Source of the DNA: Nitrobacteraceae bacterium AZCC 1564 | Lineage (GTDB): Bacteria; Pseudomonadota; Alphaproteobacteria; Rhizobiales; Xanthobacteraceae | Direction: 5' to 3' | Assembly (NCBI GenBank): GCA_036924835.1 | Contig: JBAGRR010000001.1 | Span: 2,991,001-3,055,000, forward strand | DNA length: 64,000 nucleotides | Part shown: one piece after another, positions 1 to 9,747 of the stretch | Layout: each line of letters opens with the position of its first letter | Numbering within the stretch: position 1 is the stretch's first letter | Translations under genes and position numbers: made by a program | The notes under the pieces: model-generated | Told to the model about the DNA's origin: nothing | The model's input: only the letters and a program-made list of their open reading frames with translations | Database searches by the model: none

Positions 1-989
<989 letters not shown>

Positions 990-1004
990 CGCGTCTCTCC
1001 GAAT

Positions 1005-1035
1005 TCCTCCCCCCGTTTGCGGGGGAGGTTTTTCT
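1005..1035 (+). terminator. Rho-independent terminator after dnaK
   Basis: A C-rich arm at 1006-1013 pairs with GGGGGAGG at 1021-1028 and is followed by TTTTTCTT. It lies 16 nt after the dnaK stop, between dnaK and dnaJ. Confidence 0.85.
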
Positions 1036-1094
1036 TGAGCAAGACTTAAGTTTCGAGATTCGCATGTCCCAGATTCGCAAGTCCAAGATCTGCA

Positions 1095-2228
1095 ATGTCT
1101 AAGGCCTGCTATTACGAGACGCTGGAAGTCGAGCGCGATGTCGATGAAGCCGGCTTGAAGTCGGCATTCCGCAAGCTTGCGATGAAATGGCACCCGGACA
1201 AGAATCCGGGTGATCCTGCCTGTGAGCACAAGTTCAAGGAAATCAGCGAAGCCTACGAAGTCCTGAAGGACAGCAACAAACGTGCTGCCTATGACCGCTA
1301 TGGTCATGCCGCGTTTGAGCAGGGCGGTGGCGGTCAGGCGCACGGCTTCGGCGCGGGCTTTGCCTCATCGTTCTCTGACATTTTCGAGGACTTGTTCGGC
1401 ATGGCCGGACAGCGCGGTGGCCGCGGTGGCCGCGAGCGCGGGGCGGACCTGCGCTACAATATGGAAATCACGCTGGAGGAAGCCTTCCTCGGCAAGACGG
1501 CCCAGATCGATATTCCAGTCGCGGTCACGTGCGAACCCTGCTCTGGCACGGGTGCCAAAGCTGGCACGAAGCCGAAAGCCTGCTCGATGTGTGGCGGCGC
1601 TGGCCGCGTTCGTCAGGCGCAGGGTTTCTTCACGCTCGAGCGAACCTGCCCAGGATGTCAGGGCCGTGGTCAGATGATCGAGAGCCCATGCCCTTCATGC
1701 TCTGGGACGGGCCGGGTCACGCGCGATCGCACCTTGTCGGTGAATATTCCGCCGGGGGTTGAGGATGGCACCCGCATTCGTCTCGCTGGCGAAGGCGAGG
1801 CCGGAATCATGGGTGGCCCTCCGGGCGACCTCTACATTTTCCTGTCGCTGGCCGCGCACAAGTTCTTCCAGCGCGACGGCGCAGACCTGCATTGCCGCGT
1901 TCCGGTGTCGATGGTGACCGCGGCGGTGGGGGGCGAATTTGAAGTGCCGACCATCGATAAGGGCAAGACCAGGGTGAAGGTGCCCGCAGGCACCCAATCC
2001 GGTCGCCGCTTCCGGATCGCATCGAAGGGCATGCCTGTACTGCGTTCCCGGCAGATGGGAGACATGTACGTTCAGGTTGTGGTGGAAACGCCGCAAAATT
2101 TGACCAAGAAACAAAAAGAATTGCTGGCCGAATTCGAGAAGCTTTCATCGGGCGAAACCCAGCCCGAGGCCGCGGGATTCTTCAAGATGGTCAAGGACTT
2201 CTTCGGCAATCGAACTGGTGCAGCGTAG
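1095..2228 (+). CDS. dnaJ: Chaperone DnaJ (Hsp40)
   Basis: A 377-residue type I J-protein, the usual length, that stimulates DnaK ATPase and delivers substrates. The J domain (about residues 4-70) carries the HPD motif at 33-35. A Gly/Phe-rich region follows (about 76-115). The zinc domain (146-206) has the four expected repeats [24 protein letters not shown] and CPSCSGTG, and the C-terminal substrate-binding domains complete it. The ATG at 1095 is chosen because the J domain begins immediately after it. It is the second gene of the dnaK-dnaJ pair, but a terminator hairpin separates the two. Confidence 0.97.
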   Translation: MSKACYYETLEVERDVDEAGLKSAFRKLAMKWHPDKNPGDPACEHKFKEISEAYEVLKDSNKRAAYDRYGHAAFEQGGGGQAHGFGAGFASSFSDIFEDLFGMAGQRGGRGGRERGADLRYNMEITLEEAFLGKTAQIDIPVAVTCEPCSGTGAKAGTKPKACSMCGGAGRVRQAQGFFTLERTCPGCQGRGQMIESPCPSCSGTGRVTRDRTLSVNIPPGVEDGTRIRLAGEGEAGIMGGPPGDLYIFLSLAAHKFFQRDGADLHCRVPVSMVTAAVGGEFEVPTIDKGKTRVKVPAGTQSGRRFRIASKGMPVLRSRQMGDMYVQVVVETPQNLTKKQKELLAEFEKLSSGETQPEAAGFFKMVKDFFGNRTGAA

Positions 2229-2317
2229 GCCGATCCTTGACGGTTTTCGCTTGCGCCTGTACCCCTTTGTGAAGGAAGTTTGACGTCCCCGCCCATCACG
2301 GGCTTCTTGGAAGTGCC

Positions 2318-2917
2318 ATGGCCCCCCAGCCCTCTGCCCGTGCGCTGAAAAAGCCGCTTCGTCTCGATGATGAAGTTCGTTTTCTTCGCTCTTGGATCGA
2401 AAAGCCGTTGCACGTCGGTGCGGTGATGCCGTCAGGCAAGGTGCTGGCTCGCACTGTCGCCCGGTATGTCGATATTCAGTCGTCGGCACCTGTCATCGAA
2501 CTTGGCCCAGGGACGGGTGCGATCACCGACGCGCTGATCGCACGCGGGGTCAGTGAAAAGCGTCTTCTGCTGGTTGAATTCGATCCTGGTTTTTGTGCGC
2601 TGCTGCGCGAGCGTTATCCGCAAGCGACTATCATTCAGGGCGACGCTTATAATCTCGACCAGACGCTATCTGAGCTGCATCAGCCCGCAGCCGCGATGGT
2701 GTCCGGACTGCCGCTCGTGACCAAGCCGATGATGATCCGCATGAAGCTGATGCGGGATGCTTTCCTAAAGCTCGAACACGGCGCGCCCTTTATTCAGTTC
2801 ACGTACGCTGTAACACCGCCGATTCCGAAGTCGCTGCCGGGCGTTCATACCCAAGCCTCTGAACGCATCTGGATGAATTTGCCGCCCGCACGTGTCTGGG
2901 TTTACCGCAAGGGCTGA
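2318..2917 (+). CDS. pmtA: Phosphatidylethanolamine N-methyltransferase PmtA
   Basis: A 199-residue SAM-dependent methyltransferase of the bacterial phospholipid N-methyltransferase type, which converts phosphatidylethanolamine towards phosphatidylcholine at the inner membrane. The SAM-binding loop ELGPGTGAIT is at 61-70, followed by an acidic residue at the end of beta-2 (LLVEFDPGF). The N-terminal helix with a conserved LRSWIEKP-like segment resembles the PmtA family of rhizobia and Rhodopseudomonas. Placement next to dnaK-dnaJ is common in this group. An array of four CTAG-bounded hairpins begins 10 nt after the stop. Confidence 0.88.
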   Translation: MAPQPSARALKKPLRLDDEVRFLRSWIEKPLHVGAVMPSGKVLARTVARYVDIQSSAPVIELGPGTGAITDALIARGVSEKRLLLVEFDPGFCALLRERYPQATIIQGDAYNLDQTLSELHQPAAAMVSGLPLVTKPMMIRMKLMRDAFLKLEHGAPFIQFTYAVTPPIPKSLPGVHTQASERIWMNLPPARVWVYRKG

Positions 2918-2927
2918 ACGGCCTTTG

Positions 2928-3006
2928 CTAGTGGAGCGGATTTGACATTCGCTACCCACTTGGCTGCGAGTTCGTCAAGCGAATGTCAAATCCAAAACTC
3001 CACTAG
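2928..3006. repeat. CTAG-bounded hairpin H1 (GTGGAG class)
   Basis: Starts CTAGTGGAG and ends CTCCACTAG. The inner stem is GGATTTGACATTCGCT with its complement AGCGAATGTCAAATCC, around a 24-nt loop, with four unpaired A residues on the right side. It is the first half of a unit II pair with H2. Confidence 0.9.
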
Positions 3007-3019
3007 AAATTTATATTTG

Positions 3020-3096
3020 CTAGTGGTCCCTTGATTCTAACATTCGCAGAAGGCGCCTGCTGAAGCGGGATGCGAATGTTAGAATCGGACCACTAG
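3020..3096. repeat. CTAG-bounded hairpin H2 (GTGGTCC class)
   Basis: Outer stem CTAGTGGTCC/GGACCACTAG, inner stem GATTCTAACATTCGCA/TGCGAATGTTAGAATC, and an unpaired CTT on the left. The 13-nt linker from H1 (3007-3019) is AAATTTATATTTG. Confidence 0.9.
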
Positions 3097-3164
3097 CATT
3101 TTGCGTCCCTCTCCTTGCCAAGCTATAAATTTAGTGCGCCTCGTGTCGTCAGCATCCGGCTCTG

Positions 3165-3239
3165 CTAGTGTCCTGCCTCCGAATAACCGGCCAGTTTGCC
3201 GCGCGCTCGCACGGTTATTCGGAGACGATAGGACACTAG
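3165..3239. repeat. CTAG-bounded hairpin H3 (GTGTCC class, variant inner stem)
   Basis: Outer stem CTAGTGTCC/GGACACTAG. The inner stem CTCCGAATAACCG/CGGTTATTCGGAG is unlike other GTGTCC copies and lacks the TTCGC core. The 68 nt between H2 and H3 contain no recognisable feature. Confidence 0.88.
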
Positions 3240-3252
3240 CAAAATCAGAATG

Positions 3253-3330
3253 CTAGTGTGGCTTTGTCTCGCAATTGCCGATAAGAGACCAGCCGCAAGA
3301 GTCGTCGGCAATTGCGAGACGCCACACTAG
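3253..3330. repeat. CTAG-bounded hairpin H4 (GTGTGG class, variant inner stem)
   Basis: Outer stem CTAGTGTGG/CCACACTAG, inner stem GTCTCGCAATTGCCG/CGGCAATTGCGAGAC. The 13-nt linker from H3 is CAAAATCAGAATG. It ends only 17 nt before the ATG of the next gene. Confidence 0.9.
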
Positions 3331-3347
3331 GCGGGCGACAGGATGTC

Positions 3348-3929
3348 ATGGCTGCTCTCAAAATTCTCGTCATTCCAGGCTCTCTGCGCACCGGCTCTTA
3401 CAACGCGCAGCTGGCAGCCGCAGCCATCAAGGAATTAGCCTTGGCGGACGTGGATCCCACAATGGTCTCGCTCGGGGATTATCCGATGCCGATTTACGAC
3501 GGGGACCTGGAGGCGAGTTCCGGCGCACCAAAAGCCGCAATTGATCTGAAGAACATGATGGGTGCGCACCACGGTGTGTTCATCGTCAGTCCCGAATACA
3601 ATTCATCCGTACCGCCGCTTCTGAAAAACGCCATCGACTGGGTCACGCGGGTGCGTGAACGCGGCGAGCCGCTCGGCCAAGTGTTTCGTGACCGAGCTTT
3701 TGCAATCGGCGCAGCATCCAATGGAAAGTTTGGCGGCGTGCGCGTGCTGATGGCGCTCCGCCAAATTCTGACGCTCGGATGCGGCGCAACGGTTATTCCG
3801 AAGCAGGTCGCGTTGTCGCGCGCTGCTGAAGCTTTCGATGAGATGGGTGCCTTGAAAGATCCGAACGATGCGGATTTGCTTCGGGGTACCGTGCGGCAAC
3901 TGATCGACGTCGCGGAACGAATGATGTGA
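3348..3929 (+). CDS. NADPH-dependent FMN reductase family protein
   Basis: A 193-residue flavodoxin-like NAD(P)H:FMN/quinone oxidoreductase. The FMN phosphate loop GSLRTGSYN is at 11-19 and the flavin-contact segment SPEYNSSVP lies in the middle, as in the YieF/ChrR/azoreductase-like family. The physiological substrate (quinone, chromate, azo dye or free FMN) cannot be told from sequence. The ATG at 3348 is preferred over an in-frame TTG at 3312, because that TTG lies inside repeat H4 and the protein motif begins right after the ATG. pyrF follows after 6 nt, so the two are likely co-transcribed. Confidence 0.85.
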   Translation: MAALKILVIPGSLRTGSYNAQLAAAAIKELALADVDPTMVSLGDYPMPIYDGDLEASSGAPKAAIDLKNMMGAHHGVFIVSPEYNSSVPPLLKNAIDWVTRVRERGEPLGQVFRDRAFAIGAASNGKFGGVRVLMALRQILTLGCGATVIPKQVALSRAAEAFDEMGALKDPNDADLLRGTVRQLIDVAERMM

Positions 3930-3935
3930 GGTTGG

Positions 3936-4646
3936 ATGACATCTGCAAATATTGCCACGCGCGATCGTCTGATCGTTGCCCTTGATCTCTCAAGCGTTGA
4001 GGCGGCGGAAGCGCTGATCGAGCGGATCGGAGACAGCGTGACCTTCTATAAGATCGGCTATCAGCTTGCCTACGCCGGTGGATTGCCCCTGGTTTCCAAA
4101 CTCGCCGATCGAGGCAAAAAGGTTTTTATCGATCTTAAGCTGCACGACATCGGCAATACGGTTGCCAAGGGCGTTGAGAGCATTGCCAGGCAGGGCGCGA
4201 CGTTTCTGACGGTGCACGCTTATCCGCAGACCATGAAGGCCGCTGTTGAAGCCCGTGCCGGATCGTCGCTCAGGATTCTCGCGGTGACGGTGCTGACGTC
4301 ATACGACAACGATGATTTGCAGCAGGCAGGTTACCGCCACAGCGTGCCTGATCTCGTGGAGCTTCGTGCGCGACAGGCGCAAGCGATTGGAGTCGATGGT
4401 CTGGTGTGTTCGGGCGAAGAGGCCGCCAATCTGCGTGGCATCGTTGGGACAAGCATGACTCTGGTGACGCCGGGGATTCGGCCTGCAGGCAGCGACGTCG
4501 GCGATCAGAAGCGCGTCATGACGCCGACGCGCGCGATCGCGGCTGGCGCGGATTATCTTGTTGTCGGCCGTCCGGTTGTTGCTGCATCCGATCCGAAAGT
4601 GGCGGCGGAAGCGATTGTCGCTGAAATCGCGCAGGCCTACGGGTAG
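3936..4646 (+). CDS. pyrF: Orotidine 5'-phosphate decarboxylase
   Basis: A 236-residue TIM-barrel enzyme that converts OMP to UMP, the last step of de novo pyrimidine synthesis. Visible catalytic and binding residues are D17 (VALD), K38 (YKIG) and the signature D65-x-K67-x-x-D70 (DLKLHDI). The phosphate-binding region near the C-terminus reads VTPGIRP and VVGRPV. Length and motifs are normal. It sits between an FMN reductase gene 6 nt upstream and a DUF1330 gene 19 nt downstream on the same strand. Confidence 0.97.
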   Translation: MTSANIATRDRLIVALDLSSVEAAEALIERIGDSVTFYKIGYQLAYAGGLPLVSKLADRGKKVFIDLKLHDIGNTVAKGVESIARQGATFLTVHAYPQTMKAAVEARAGSSLRILAVTVLTSYDNDDLQQAGYRHSVPDLVELRARQAQAIGVDGLVCSGEEAANLRGIVGTSMTLVTPGIRPAGSDVGDQKRVMTPTRAIAAGADYLVVGRPVVAASDPKVAAEAIVAEIAQAYG

Positions 4647-4665
4647 CTAAAAAAGGGAGAGGTAA

Positions 4666-4971
4666 ATGGCAAAGGGTTACTGGGTCGCGCGCATCGATGT
4701 GCACGATCTCGATGGCTACAAAAATGATTATGTGGCGCACAATGGAGGCGTGTTCAAAAAATATGGCGCGAAATTTCTGGTGCGCGCCGGGCAATACGAG
4801 GCGCATGAAGGCCCGGCGCGCTCGCGCAATGTCGTCATCGAATTCAAGGACTATGAGACGGCTCTCGCCTGCTATCATTCGCCGGAATATCAGGCACTGG
4901 TGGCAAAACGCGCGCCCCATTCCAACGGCGAAATCATCATCATCGAGGGCTATGACGGCCCGCAGCCCTGA
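4666..4971 (+). CDS. DUF1330 domain protein
   Basis: A 101-residue protein made of a single DUF1330 (dimeric alpha-beta barrel) domain. It starts KGYWVARIDV and carries the typical segment KYGAKFLVRAG, with a conserved YHSPEYQ motif in the second half. The family has no established reaction. A good Shine-Dalgarno (GGGAGAGG) lies just before the ATG. The gene follows pyrF and precedes dapB on the same strand. Confidence 0.88.
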   Translation: MAKGYWVARIDVHDLDGYKNDYVAHNGGVFKKYGAKFLVRAGQYEAHEGPARSRNVVIEFKDYETALACYHSPEYQALVAKRAPHSNGEIIIIEGYDGPQP

Positions 4972-5056
4972 CCTTTCTCGCCTTCGATCGTGCACGGGCG
5001 GGCTGACAAGCCCCGGCTCGCCCGCTATACCCTCAATATCTTCAGAGGGTTGATCA

Positions 5057-5866
5057 ATGTCCGATATGCGGTTGATCGTTGCAGGAGCCGGGGGACGGAT
5101 GGGCCGAACCCTGGTCCGTGCCATTTCCGAGACGCCAGGCGCCATCGTCACCGGTGCACTGGAAGCGCCGGGTTCCGATTTGCTTGGACAGGACGCCGGC
5201 GTGCTGGCCGGGCTGCCCGCCAATGGCGTAGAACTGTCGTGCGATCTGTGGAGCCTCTCCAAGGACGCTGACGGTATCCTCGATTTCACGGTCCCGGCCG
5301 CGACGATTGCGAACGTCGCCATTGCCGCTCAGCGCGGCCTCGTCCATGTCATCGGCACCACGGGCCTCTCGGCCTCCGACAATGCTGTCATCCGCAGCGT
5401 CACGTCCCAGGCCGTCGTCGTGCAGTCCGGCAATATGAGCCTTGGTGTCAATCTGCTCGCTGCGTTGGTGAAGCAGGTGGCCAAGTCGCTCGATGAGGAT
5501 TTTGATATCGAGATCGTCGAGATGCATCACAAGGCGAAGATCGATGCACCATCCGGCACAGCCTATCTGCTGGGTCAGGCGGCCGCAGAGGGCCGCGGCG
5601 TCAATCTTGAGCAGAGGTCCGTGCGCGCCCGCGATGGATACACCGGTCCGCGCAATCCCGGCGATATCGGGTTCGCTACGCTGCGCGGCGGCACGGTCAC
5701 TGGCGATCACTCTGTCATTTTTGCTGGCCCGTATGAGCGCATCGAGCTGGCACACAAGGCCGAGGATCGCATGATCTTTGCGCGTGGTGCGTTGAAGGCC
5801 GCCATGTGGGCGCGGGACAAGAAACCCGGCTTCTACACGATGGCCGATGTGCTTGGCATCGGCTGA
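5057..5866 (+). CDS. dapB: 4-hydroxy-tetrahydrodipicolinate reductase
   Basis: A 269-residue NAD(P)H-dependent reductase of the diaminopimelate/lysine pathway. The Rossmann motif GAGGRMGR is at 10-17. The substrate-binding signature around residue 150-168 contains [15 protein letters not shown], with the catalytic His and Lys, and [11 protein letters not shown] precedes it. Length is normal. It precedes gpmA by 30 nt, and the two probably share a transcript ending at the terminator near 6590. Confidence 0.97.
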   Translation: MSDMRLIVAGAGGRMGRTLVRAISETPGAIVTGALEAPGSDLLGQDAGVLAGLPANGVELSCDLWSLSKDADGILDFTVPAATIANVAIAAQRGLVHVIGTTGLSASDNAVIRSVTSQAVVVQSGNMSLGVNLLAALVKQVAKSLDEDFDIEIVEMHHKAKIDAPSGTAYLLGQAAAEGRGVNLEQRSVRARDGYTGPRNPGDIGFATLRGGTVTGDHSVIFAGPYERIELAHKAEDRMIFARGALKAAMWARDKKPGFYTMADVLGIG

Positions 5867-5896
5867 ACCAAATCAATCCCAAATCGGAATCAAAGA

Positions 5897-6520
5897 ATGA
5901 GCGATCGTCTTCTCGTGCTCGTGCGCCATGGTCAGAGCGAATGGAACCTGAAAAATCTTTTCACCGGCTGGAAGGATCCCGATCTGACTGAGCTCGGCGT
6001 CAAGGAGGCCGTGCAGGCGGGACGAAAGCTGAAAGAGCTTAGCCTATCGTTCGACGTGGCGTTCACGTCAGCACTTACCCGTGCCCAGCACACCTTGGAC
6101 TTGGCGTTGAAGGAAATGGGCCAGACCAATATTCCGGTCACGAAAAACCTCGCTCTGAACGAGCGCGACTACGGCGATCTGTCAGGCCTCAACAAAGACG
6201 ACGCGCGCGCGAAGTGGGGCGAGGAGCAGGTGCTGATCTGGCGTCGCTCCTATGACGTTCCGCCGCCAGGCGGCGAGAGCCTCAAGGATACATTGGCGCG
6301 AACGCTGCCGTATTTTGTGCAGGAGATCCTGCCATGCGTGCTGCGTGGTCAGCGCACGCTGGTTGTAGCCCACGGCAATTCGCTGCGCGCGCTCATCATG
6401 GTGCTTGAGAAACTAACTCCGGAACAGATTCTGAAGCGCGAGCTCGCCACCGGCGCGCCGGTGATCTATCGCCTCAATGCAGATGCGACAGTGGCTTCTG
6501 TGGTCGATACGGCGGGATAA
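5897..6520 (+). CDS. gpmA: 2,3-bisphosphoglycerate-dependent phosphoglycerate mutase
   Basis: A 207-residue mutase interconverting 3- and 2-phosphoglycerate. The phosphohistidine motif [10 protein letters not shown] has H11, ERDYGDLSG lies mid-protein and the second catalytic His is in VVAHGNSLR. It is the short form common in alphaproteobacteria, about 40 residues shorter than the E. coli enzyme, and the alignable motifs are all present. A strong hairpin terminator follows. Confidence 0.95.
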   Translation: MSDRLLVLVRHGQSEWNLKNLFTGWKDPDLTELGVKEAVQAGRKLKELSLSFDVAFTSALTRAQHTLDLALKEMGQTNIPVTKNLALNERDYGDLSGLNKDDARAKWGEEQVLIWRRSYDVPPPGGESLKDTLARTLPYFVQEILPCVLRGQRTLVVAHGNSLRALIMVLEKLTPEQILKRELATGAPVIYRLNADATVASVVDTAG

Positions 6521-6564
6521 ACCGCGCACCTGCCCTCTGGGCGGGAAAGAAGCGTGAAATACGC

Positions 6565-6601
6565 AAAATCGTCTTCGTTCTTACGGAAGACGATTTTTTT
6601 T
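6565..6601. terminator. Bidirectional Rho-independent terminator between gpmA and the Ada-like gene
   Basis: AAAATCGTCTTC pairs over 12 bp with GAAGACGATTTT around an 8-nt loop. There is a T-run on the plus side and an A-run on the left that serves the minus strand. It lies between two convergent genes. Confidence 0.9.
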
Positions 6602-6606
6602 GAGGC

Positions 6607-7515
6607 TCAGACATCGCAGAAGCGGCCGGTCTCCCATCCAAGCATGGCCTGCTTGCGCGTCATGCCCCAGTGATAGCCGGTGAGTGCACCGCTCTTGCCA
6701 AGCACACGATGACAAGGCACGACAAACGAAATCGGATTCCGCCCGACGGCGGCGCCTACAGCGCGTGATGCCTTTGGCGATGAAATTTTGGTTGCGACAT
6801 CCGAATAGGTTGTCGCCTTGCCCATCGGAATCTTCAGCAGCTGCTCCCAGACCCTGACTTCGAAGTCGGTCCCGATGAGAACGACACGCAGTGGCTGATC
6901 CGCGCACCATTGCGAGGAATCGAAGATACGTTGCGCCAGAGCCGTCGTGCCGTCCTGATCGTGCACATACGTGGCCAGCGGCCAGCGGCGCGTCATATCG
7001 GCGAATGCCGATTGTTCGTCGCCTTCATCGGCGAACGCCAATCCCGACAGCCCCCGTTCGCTTGCAATAACGATCGCGACGCCGAACGGTGACGGGTGGA
7101 AGCCATAGCGCAGGATTGTGCCTTCTCCGCCTTTCTTCCATTCGCCCGGTGACATGGCTTCGTGTGTGACGAAGAGATCGTGCAGCCGGCCCGGCCCCGA
7201 GAGGCCCGAGTCATAGGCGGCATCCAATACGCTGGCGGAATCCCGCAGCAGGCGCTTGGCGTTATCCAGCGTCAGGGCCTGCATGAAGGCCTTCGGCGTC
7301 AACCCAGCCCATCGACGGAACAGATGGTGCAATTCGTCGGGGGTGAGGCTTGCGGCGTCGGCCATGGCCTCAATGGTCGGCTGGCTCCGCCAATTTTCCG
7401 AGATGAAAGCGATCGCGCGTCGAACCGCGTCATAGTCGCGCAGAGCCGCGGAGGCCGCGGGTTTGACGAGCCGCTGTTCGGAAATGATCGGAGTTGCCAT
7501 AGCGATATTCATCAT
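6607..7515 (-). CDS. Ada-like AraC/methylated-DNA-protein-cysteine methyltransferase
   Basis: A ~302-residue fusion of an AraC-type DNA-binding domain (about residues 20-115) with a C-terminal O6-alkylguanine-DNA alkyltransferase domain. The suicide cysteine is in VPCHRVLG, followed by LTGYHWG. The Ada N-terminal zinc domain, which repairs methyl-phosphotriesters and switches Ada into an activator, is absent, so alkyl-sensing by that route is not expected. The start is uncertain. A GTG at 7551 and ATGs at 7515, 7512 and 7500 are in frame, and none has a clear ribosome-binding site. Confidence 0.87.
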   Translation of the reverse strand: MMNIAMATPIISEQRLVKPAASAALRDYDAVRRAIAFISENWRSQPTIEAMADAASLTPDELHHLFRRWAGLTPKAFMQALTLDNAKRLLRDSASVLDAAYDSGLSGPGRLHDLFVTHEAMSPGEWKKGGEGTILRYGFHPSPFGVAIVIASERGLSGLAFADEGDEQSAFADMTRRWPLATYVHDQDGTTALAQRIFDSSQWCADQPLRVVLIGTDFEVRVWEQLLKIPMGKATTYSDVATKISSPKASRAVGAAVGRNPISFVVPCHRVLGKSGALTGYHWGMTRKQAMLGWETGRFCDV

Positions 7516-7568
7516 AGCGGGGATGTAGGCCGTCCGCACTCCAGCCACCACCCGATTCCTGCTTGGTT

Positions 7569-8090
7569 TCAGGTCACGGGGTTATACGTGGGGCCTCGTT
7601 TGGCAGCCTGGAGGGCAGAGCTTAAAGCCTTGGCAAAGCTAGCTTTTTCCTCGGGGCCGAGAAAGCTGCCGACGGACAGGCGGCGGCCGCGGGAAACCAG
7701 ATAGAGCTTTTCGATCCCAAATTCCTCATGGACCTGTTTGTCGAGCTGGACCCAAAGCGGATTGAGCGTCCATTCGACAACATGGCCGCGGTGGCTGACG
7801 CGGCGGACGCGTAGTTCATATGGCGTCACGACGATGTCTTCACTGGCCGCAGCGCGGCGGAAATTCAGGCGAAAGGCCCAGTACACAATCAGCACGTCCA
7901 GGCCGAAAAATCCAAAGACCGGCCAAGCGCCCATCAGCAGAAATACGAAGCCGGCAATGAAGCTGACTGCGGTGAGAAATCCCATCAGCGCGAGGAAGCC
8001 GCCGCGGCTGAGGGAACGATGCGGCGTCAGTCGCGCGGAAAACAGCGGTGCGTCCTGTAGCGGAGGATCAAAGTCGTTGCGGTTGTCCAT
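7569..8090 (-). CDS. DUF2244 membrane protein
   Basis: A 173-residue protein with a short N-terminal stretch (APLFSARLTPHRSLS) and two closely spaced hydrophobic segments (about residues 33-70). A soluble C-terminal part contains the WTLNPLWVQL motif typical of DUF2244, an inner-membrane family of unknown function in alphaproteobacteria. It is divergent from nth with a 22-bp gap, so promoters for the two must overlap. Confidence 0.85.
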   Translation of the reverse strand: MDNRNDFDPPLQDAPLFSARLTPHRSLSRGGFLALMGFLTAVSFIAGFVFLLMGAWPVFGFFGLDVLIVYWAFRLNFRRAAASEDIVVTPYELRVRRVSHRGHVVEWTLNPLWVQLDKQVHEEFGIEKLYLVSRGRRLSVGSFLGPEEKASFAKALSSALQAAKRGPTYNPVT

Positions 8091-8112
8091 AGCGGTTCAC
8101 TATACCGGCATC

Positions 8113-8889
8113 ATGGCAAAAAAGACCATCACGTCCCGTTCAAATACTCCACCGAAGCCTCGCACGCCGAAAGCCGCAAAGCGACCAGGAAAAGGTGTGC
8201 GACCCAAGGCAAGCAAGACCTCCAAAACCAAGAGCTCCAAAACCAAATCTTGGACGCCGGAGGAAGTCCACGAGGCCTTCAGCCGCTTCAGCAAGGCCAA
8301 TCCGGAGCCGAAGGGTGAGCTCGAACATCTCAACCCTTACACCCTGTTGGTCGCGGTGGCGCTGTCCGCGCAGGCGACAGATGTTGGTGTCAACAAGGCG
8401 ACGCGGCATCTGTTCCCTGTCGCCGACACGCCGCAAAAGATGGTGGCGCTCGGCGAGGAGAAGCTGCGCGAATACATCAGGACTATCGGGCTTTATCGCA
8501 CCAAGGCAAAGAACGTCATCGCCCTGTCAGAACAGTTGATCGCAAACCACGGTGGCGAGGTGCCGCGTTCACGCGAGGAGCTGGAGAAATTGCCGGGCGT
8601 GGGGCGCAAGACGGCCAACGTCGTTCTCAATATTGCTTTTGGCGAACCGACGATCGCGGTTGATACGCATCTGTTTCGGGTCGGAAACCGCACAGGTCTG
8701 GCGCCTGGCAAAACACCGCTGGAGGTTGAACTTGCAATGGACAAAATTGTCCCAGCCGAGTTCAAGCGTCACGCCCATCATTGGCTGATCCTGCATGGGC
8801 GCTACACGTGCGTGGCGCGCAAGCCGCGTTGCGAGGTGTGTCTGATCAACGATCTTTGCCGTTGGCCGGAAAAGGCCGTTCCAGCCTGA
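8113..8889 (+). CDS. nth: Endonuclease III (DNA glycosylase/AP lyase)
   Basis: A 258-residue base-excision enzyme that removes oxidised pyrimidines and cleaves AP sites. The helix-hairpin-helix LPGVGRKTANVV carries the catalytic Lys, and the catalytic Asp is in AVDTHLFRV. The 4Fe-4S cluster ligands are spaced C-x6-C-x2-C-x5-C near the C-terminus. A ~45-residue Lys/Ser/Thr-rich N-terminal extension precedes the enzyme core. The ATG at 8113 is chosen because longer in-frame starts would run through the divergent DUF2244 gene. Confidence 0.96.
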   Translation: MAKKTITSRSNTPPKPRTPKAAKRPGKGVRPKASKTSKTKSSKTKSWTPEEVHEAFSRFSKANPEPKGELEHLNPYTLLVAVALSAQATDVGVNKATRHLFPVADTPQKMVALGEEKLREYIRTIGLYRTKAKNVIALSEQLIANHGGEVPRSREELEKLPGVGRKTANVVLNIAFGEPTIAVDTHLFRVGNRTGLAPGKTPLEVELAMDKIVPAEFKRHAHHWLILHGRYTCVARKPRCEVCLINDLCRWPEKAVPA

Positions 8890-8892
8890 CAA

Positions 8893-8972
8893 CTAGTGGA
8901 GCGGATTTGACGTTCGCTACCCTGCTTGCCTGGAATTCGTTATGCGAACGTCAAATCCCAAAGCCCCACTAA
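8893..8972. repeat. CTAG-bounded hairpin H5 (GTGGAG class)
   Basis: Starts CTAGTGGAG. The inner stem is GGATTTGACGTTCGC/GCGAACGTCAAATCC, and the T-to-A change relative to H1 is compensated in the other arm. The right end is degraded to CCCCACTAA. Confidence 0.82.
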
Positions 8973-8998
8973 CGTTCGCAAAAGTGTCGGACCACTAG
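8971..8998. repeat. Fragment of a GTGGTCC-class hairpin (H6)
   Basis: Only a remnant ending TCGGACCACTAG, directly after H5, the order seen in unit II. Its terminal CTAG supplies the TAG stop codon of the minus-strand gene that follows. Confidence 0.65.
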
Positions 8999-9747
8999 GC
9001 CGTTGGAATGCCCGCCTTGCGGGTGGGCTCGATGAGCTCTGGCCGCGGGCCTGAAAGCCGCTTGTGCATGTGAACCATGAAGGCCATGCCGAATAGCGGC
9101 GTTGCGAGATTGATGATCGGTATGGACACGAATGCCGCGATGAACAGGCCTGCGGTGAACACCGTCGTGGCGTATTGTTTGCGCATCTGTTTGGCTTCTT
9201 CCGGCGATCGGAAACGCATCGCCGCGAGTTCAAAATATTCGCGCCCCAGCAGCCATGCCGTCGCAATGAAGAATGCAATGACGCCAGCGCCCGCGACAAA
9301 TACAAACGGCAGCGCGAGCAGGTAAACGAGAAGAGTCAGCAGCGCAGTTTTTGAACCTTCAATCATCGCGCGCCCGATGGGAAGCGCCACGCCGGGACGT
9401 TCCGCCGGATAATGCTCGCGTTCGACGACGTCCGCGACATCGTCAACAAACACGCTTGCGACCAGCGAGGTGATCGCCGGCATCAGAAATACCGCGCCGG
9501 CAACAATGCCCAATCCGGCTGCAATCGAAACAAACCACGCCAAAATGTTCAGCGGAGTGTGGAAATTGGGCCCGAGCATTGTTTCGGCCCAGATTTCTCC
9601 CGATCCGGCAAGCCAACTTAACAGCCGCTGCAGCAGAACTGCGACGACGACGATCAGCACCAATGCGAGACCAACCGACTTCCATAGGATCGCCCGCATC
9701 GGCGGCGACAGGATTTGTGACAACGCCTTGAGTGCGGCGTCAAGCAT
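8995..9747 (-). CDS. EI24/CysZ-like membrane protein
   Basis: A 250-residue integral membrane protein with about four to five hydrophobic segments (near residues 20-45, 68-95, 135-168 and 195-225). Composition and spacing are typical of the EI24 domain family, which includes the sulfate permease CysZ. A transport role is possible but not shown. The TAG stop (8995-8997) lies inside the terminal CTAG of a repeat, so the natural C-terminus may have been altered. Confidence 0.8.
   Translation of the reverse strand: MLDAALKALSQILSPPMRAILWKSVGLALVLIVVVAVLLQRLLSWLAGSGEIWAETMLGPNFHTPLNILAWFVSIAAGLGIVAGAVFLMPAITSLVASVFVDDVADVVEREHYPAERPGVALPIGRAMIEGSKTALLTLLVYLLALPFVFVAGAGVIAFFIATAWLLGREYFELAAMRFRSPEEAKQMRKQYATTVFTAGLFIAAFVSIPIINLATPLFGMAFMVHMHKRLSGPRPELIEPTRKAGIPTA

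Noticed and set aside
2928-3330. CRISPR-like array of regularly spaced repeats
   Set aside because: The repeats are different hairpin classes with 13-nt linkers, not identical repeats with unique 30-nt spacers, and no cas genes are present.
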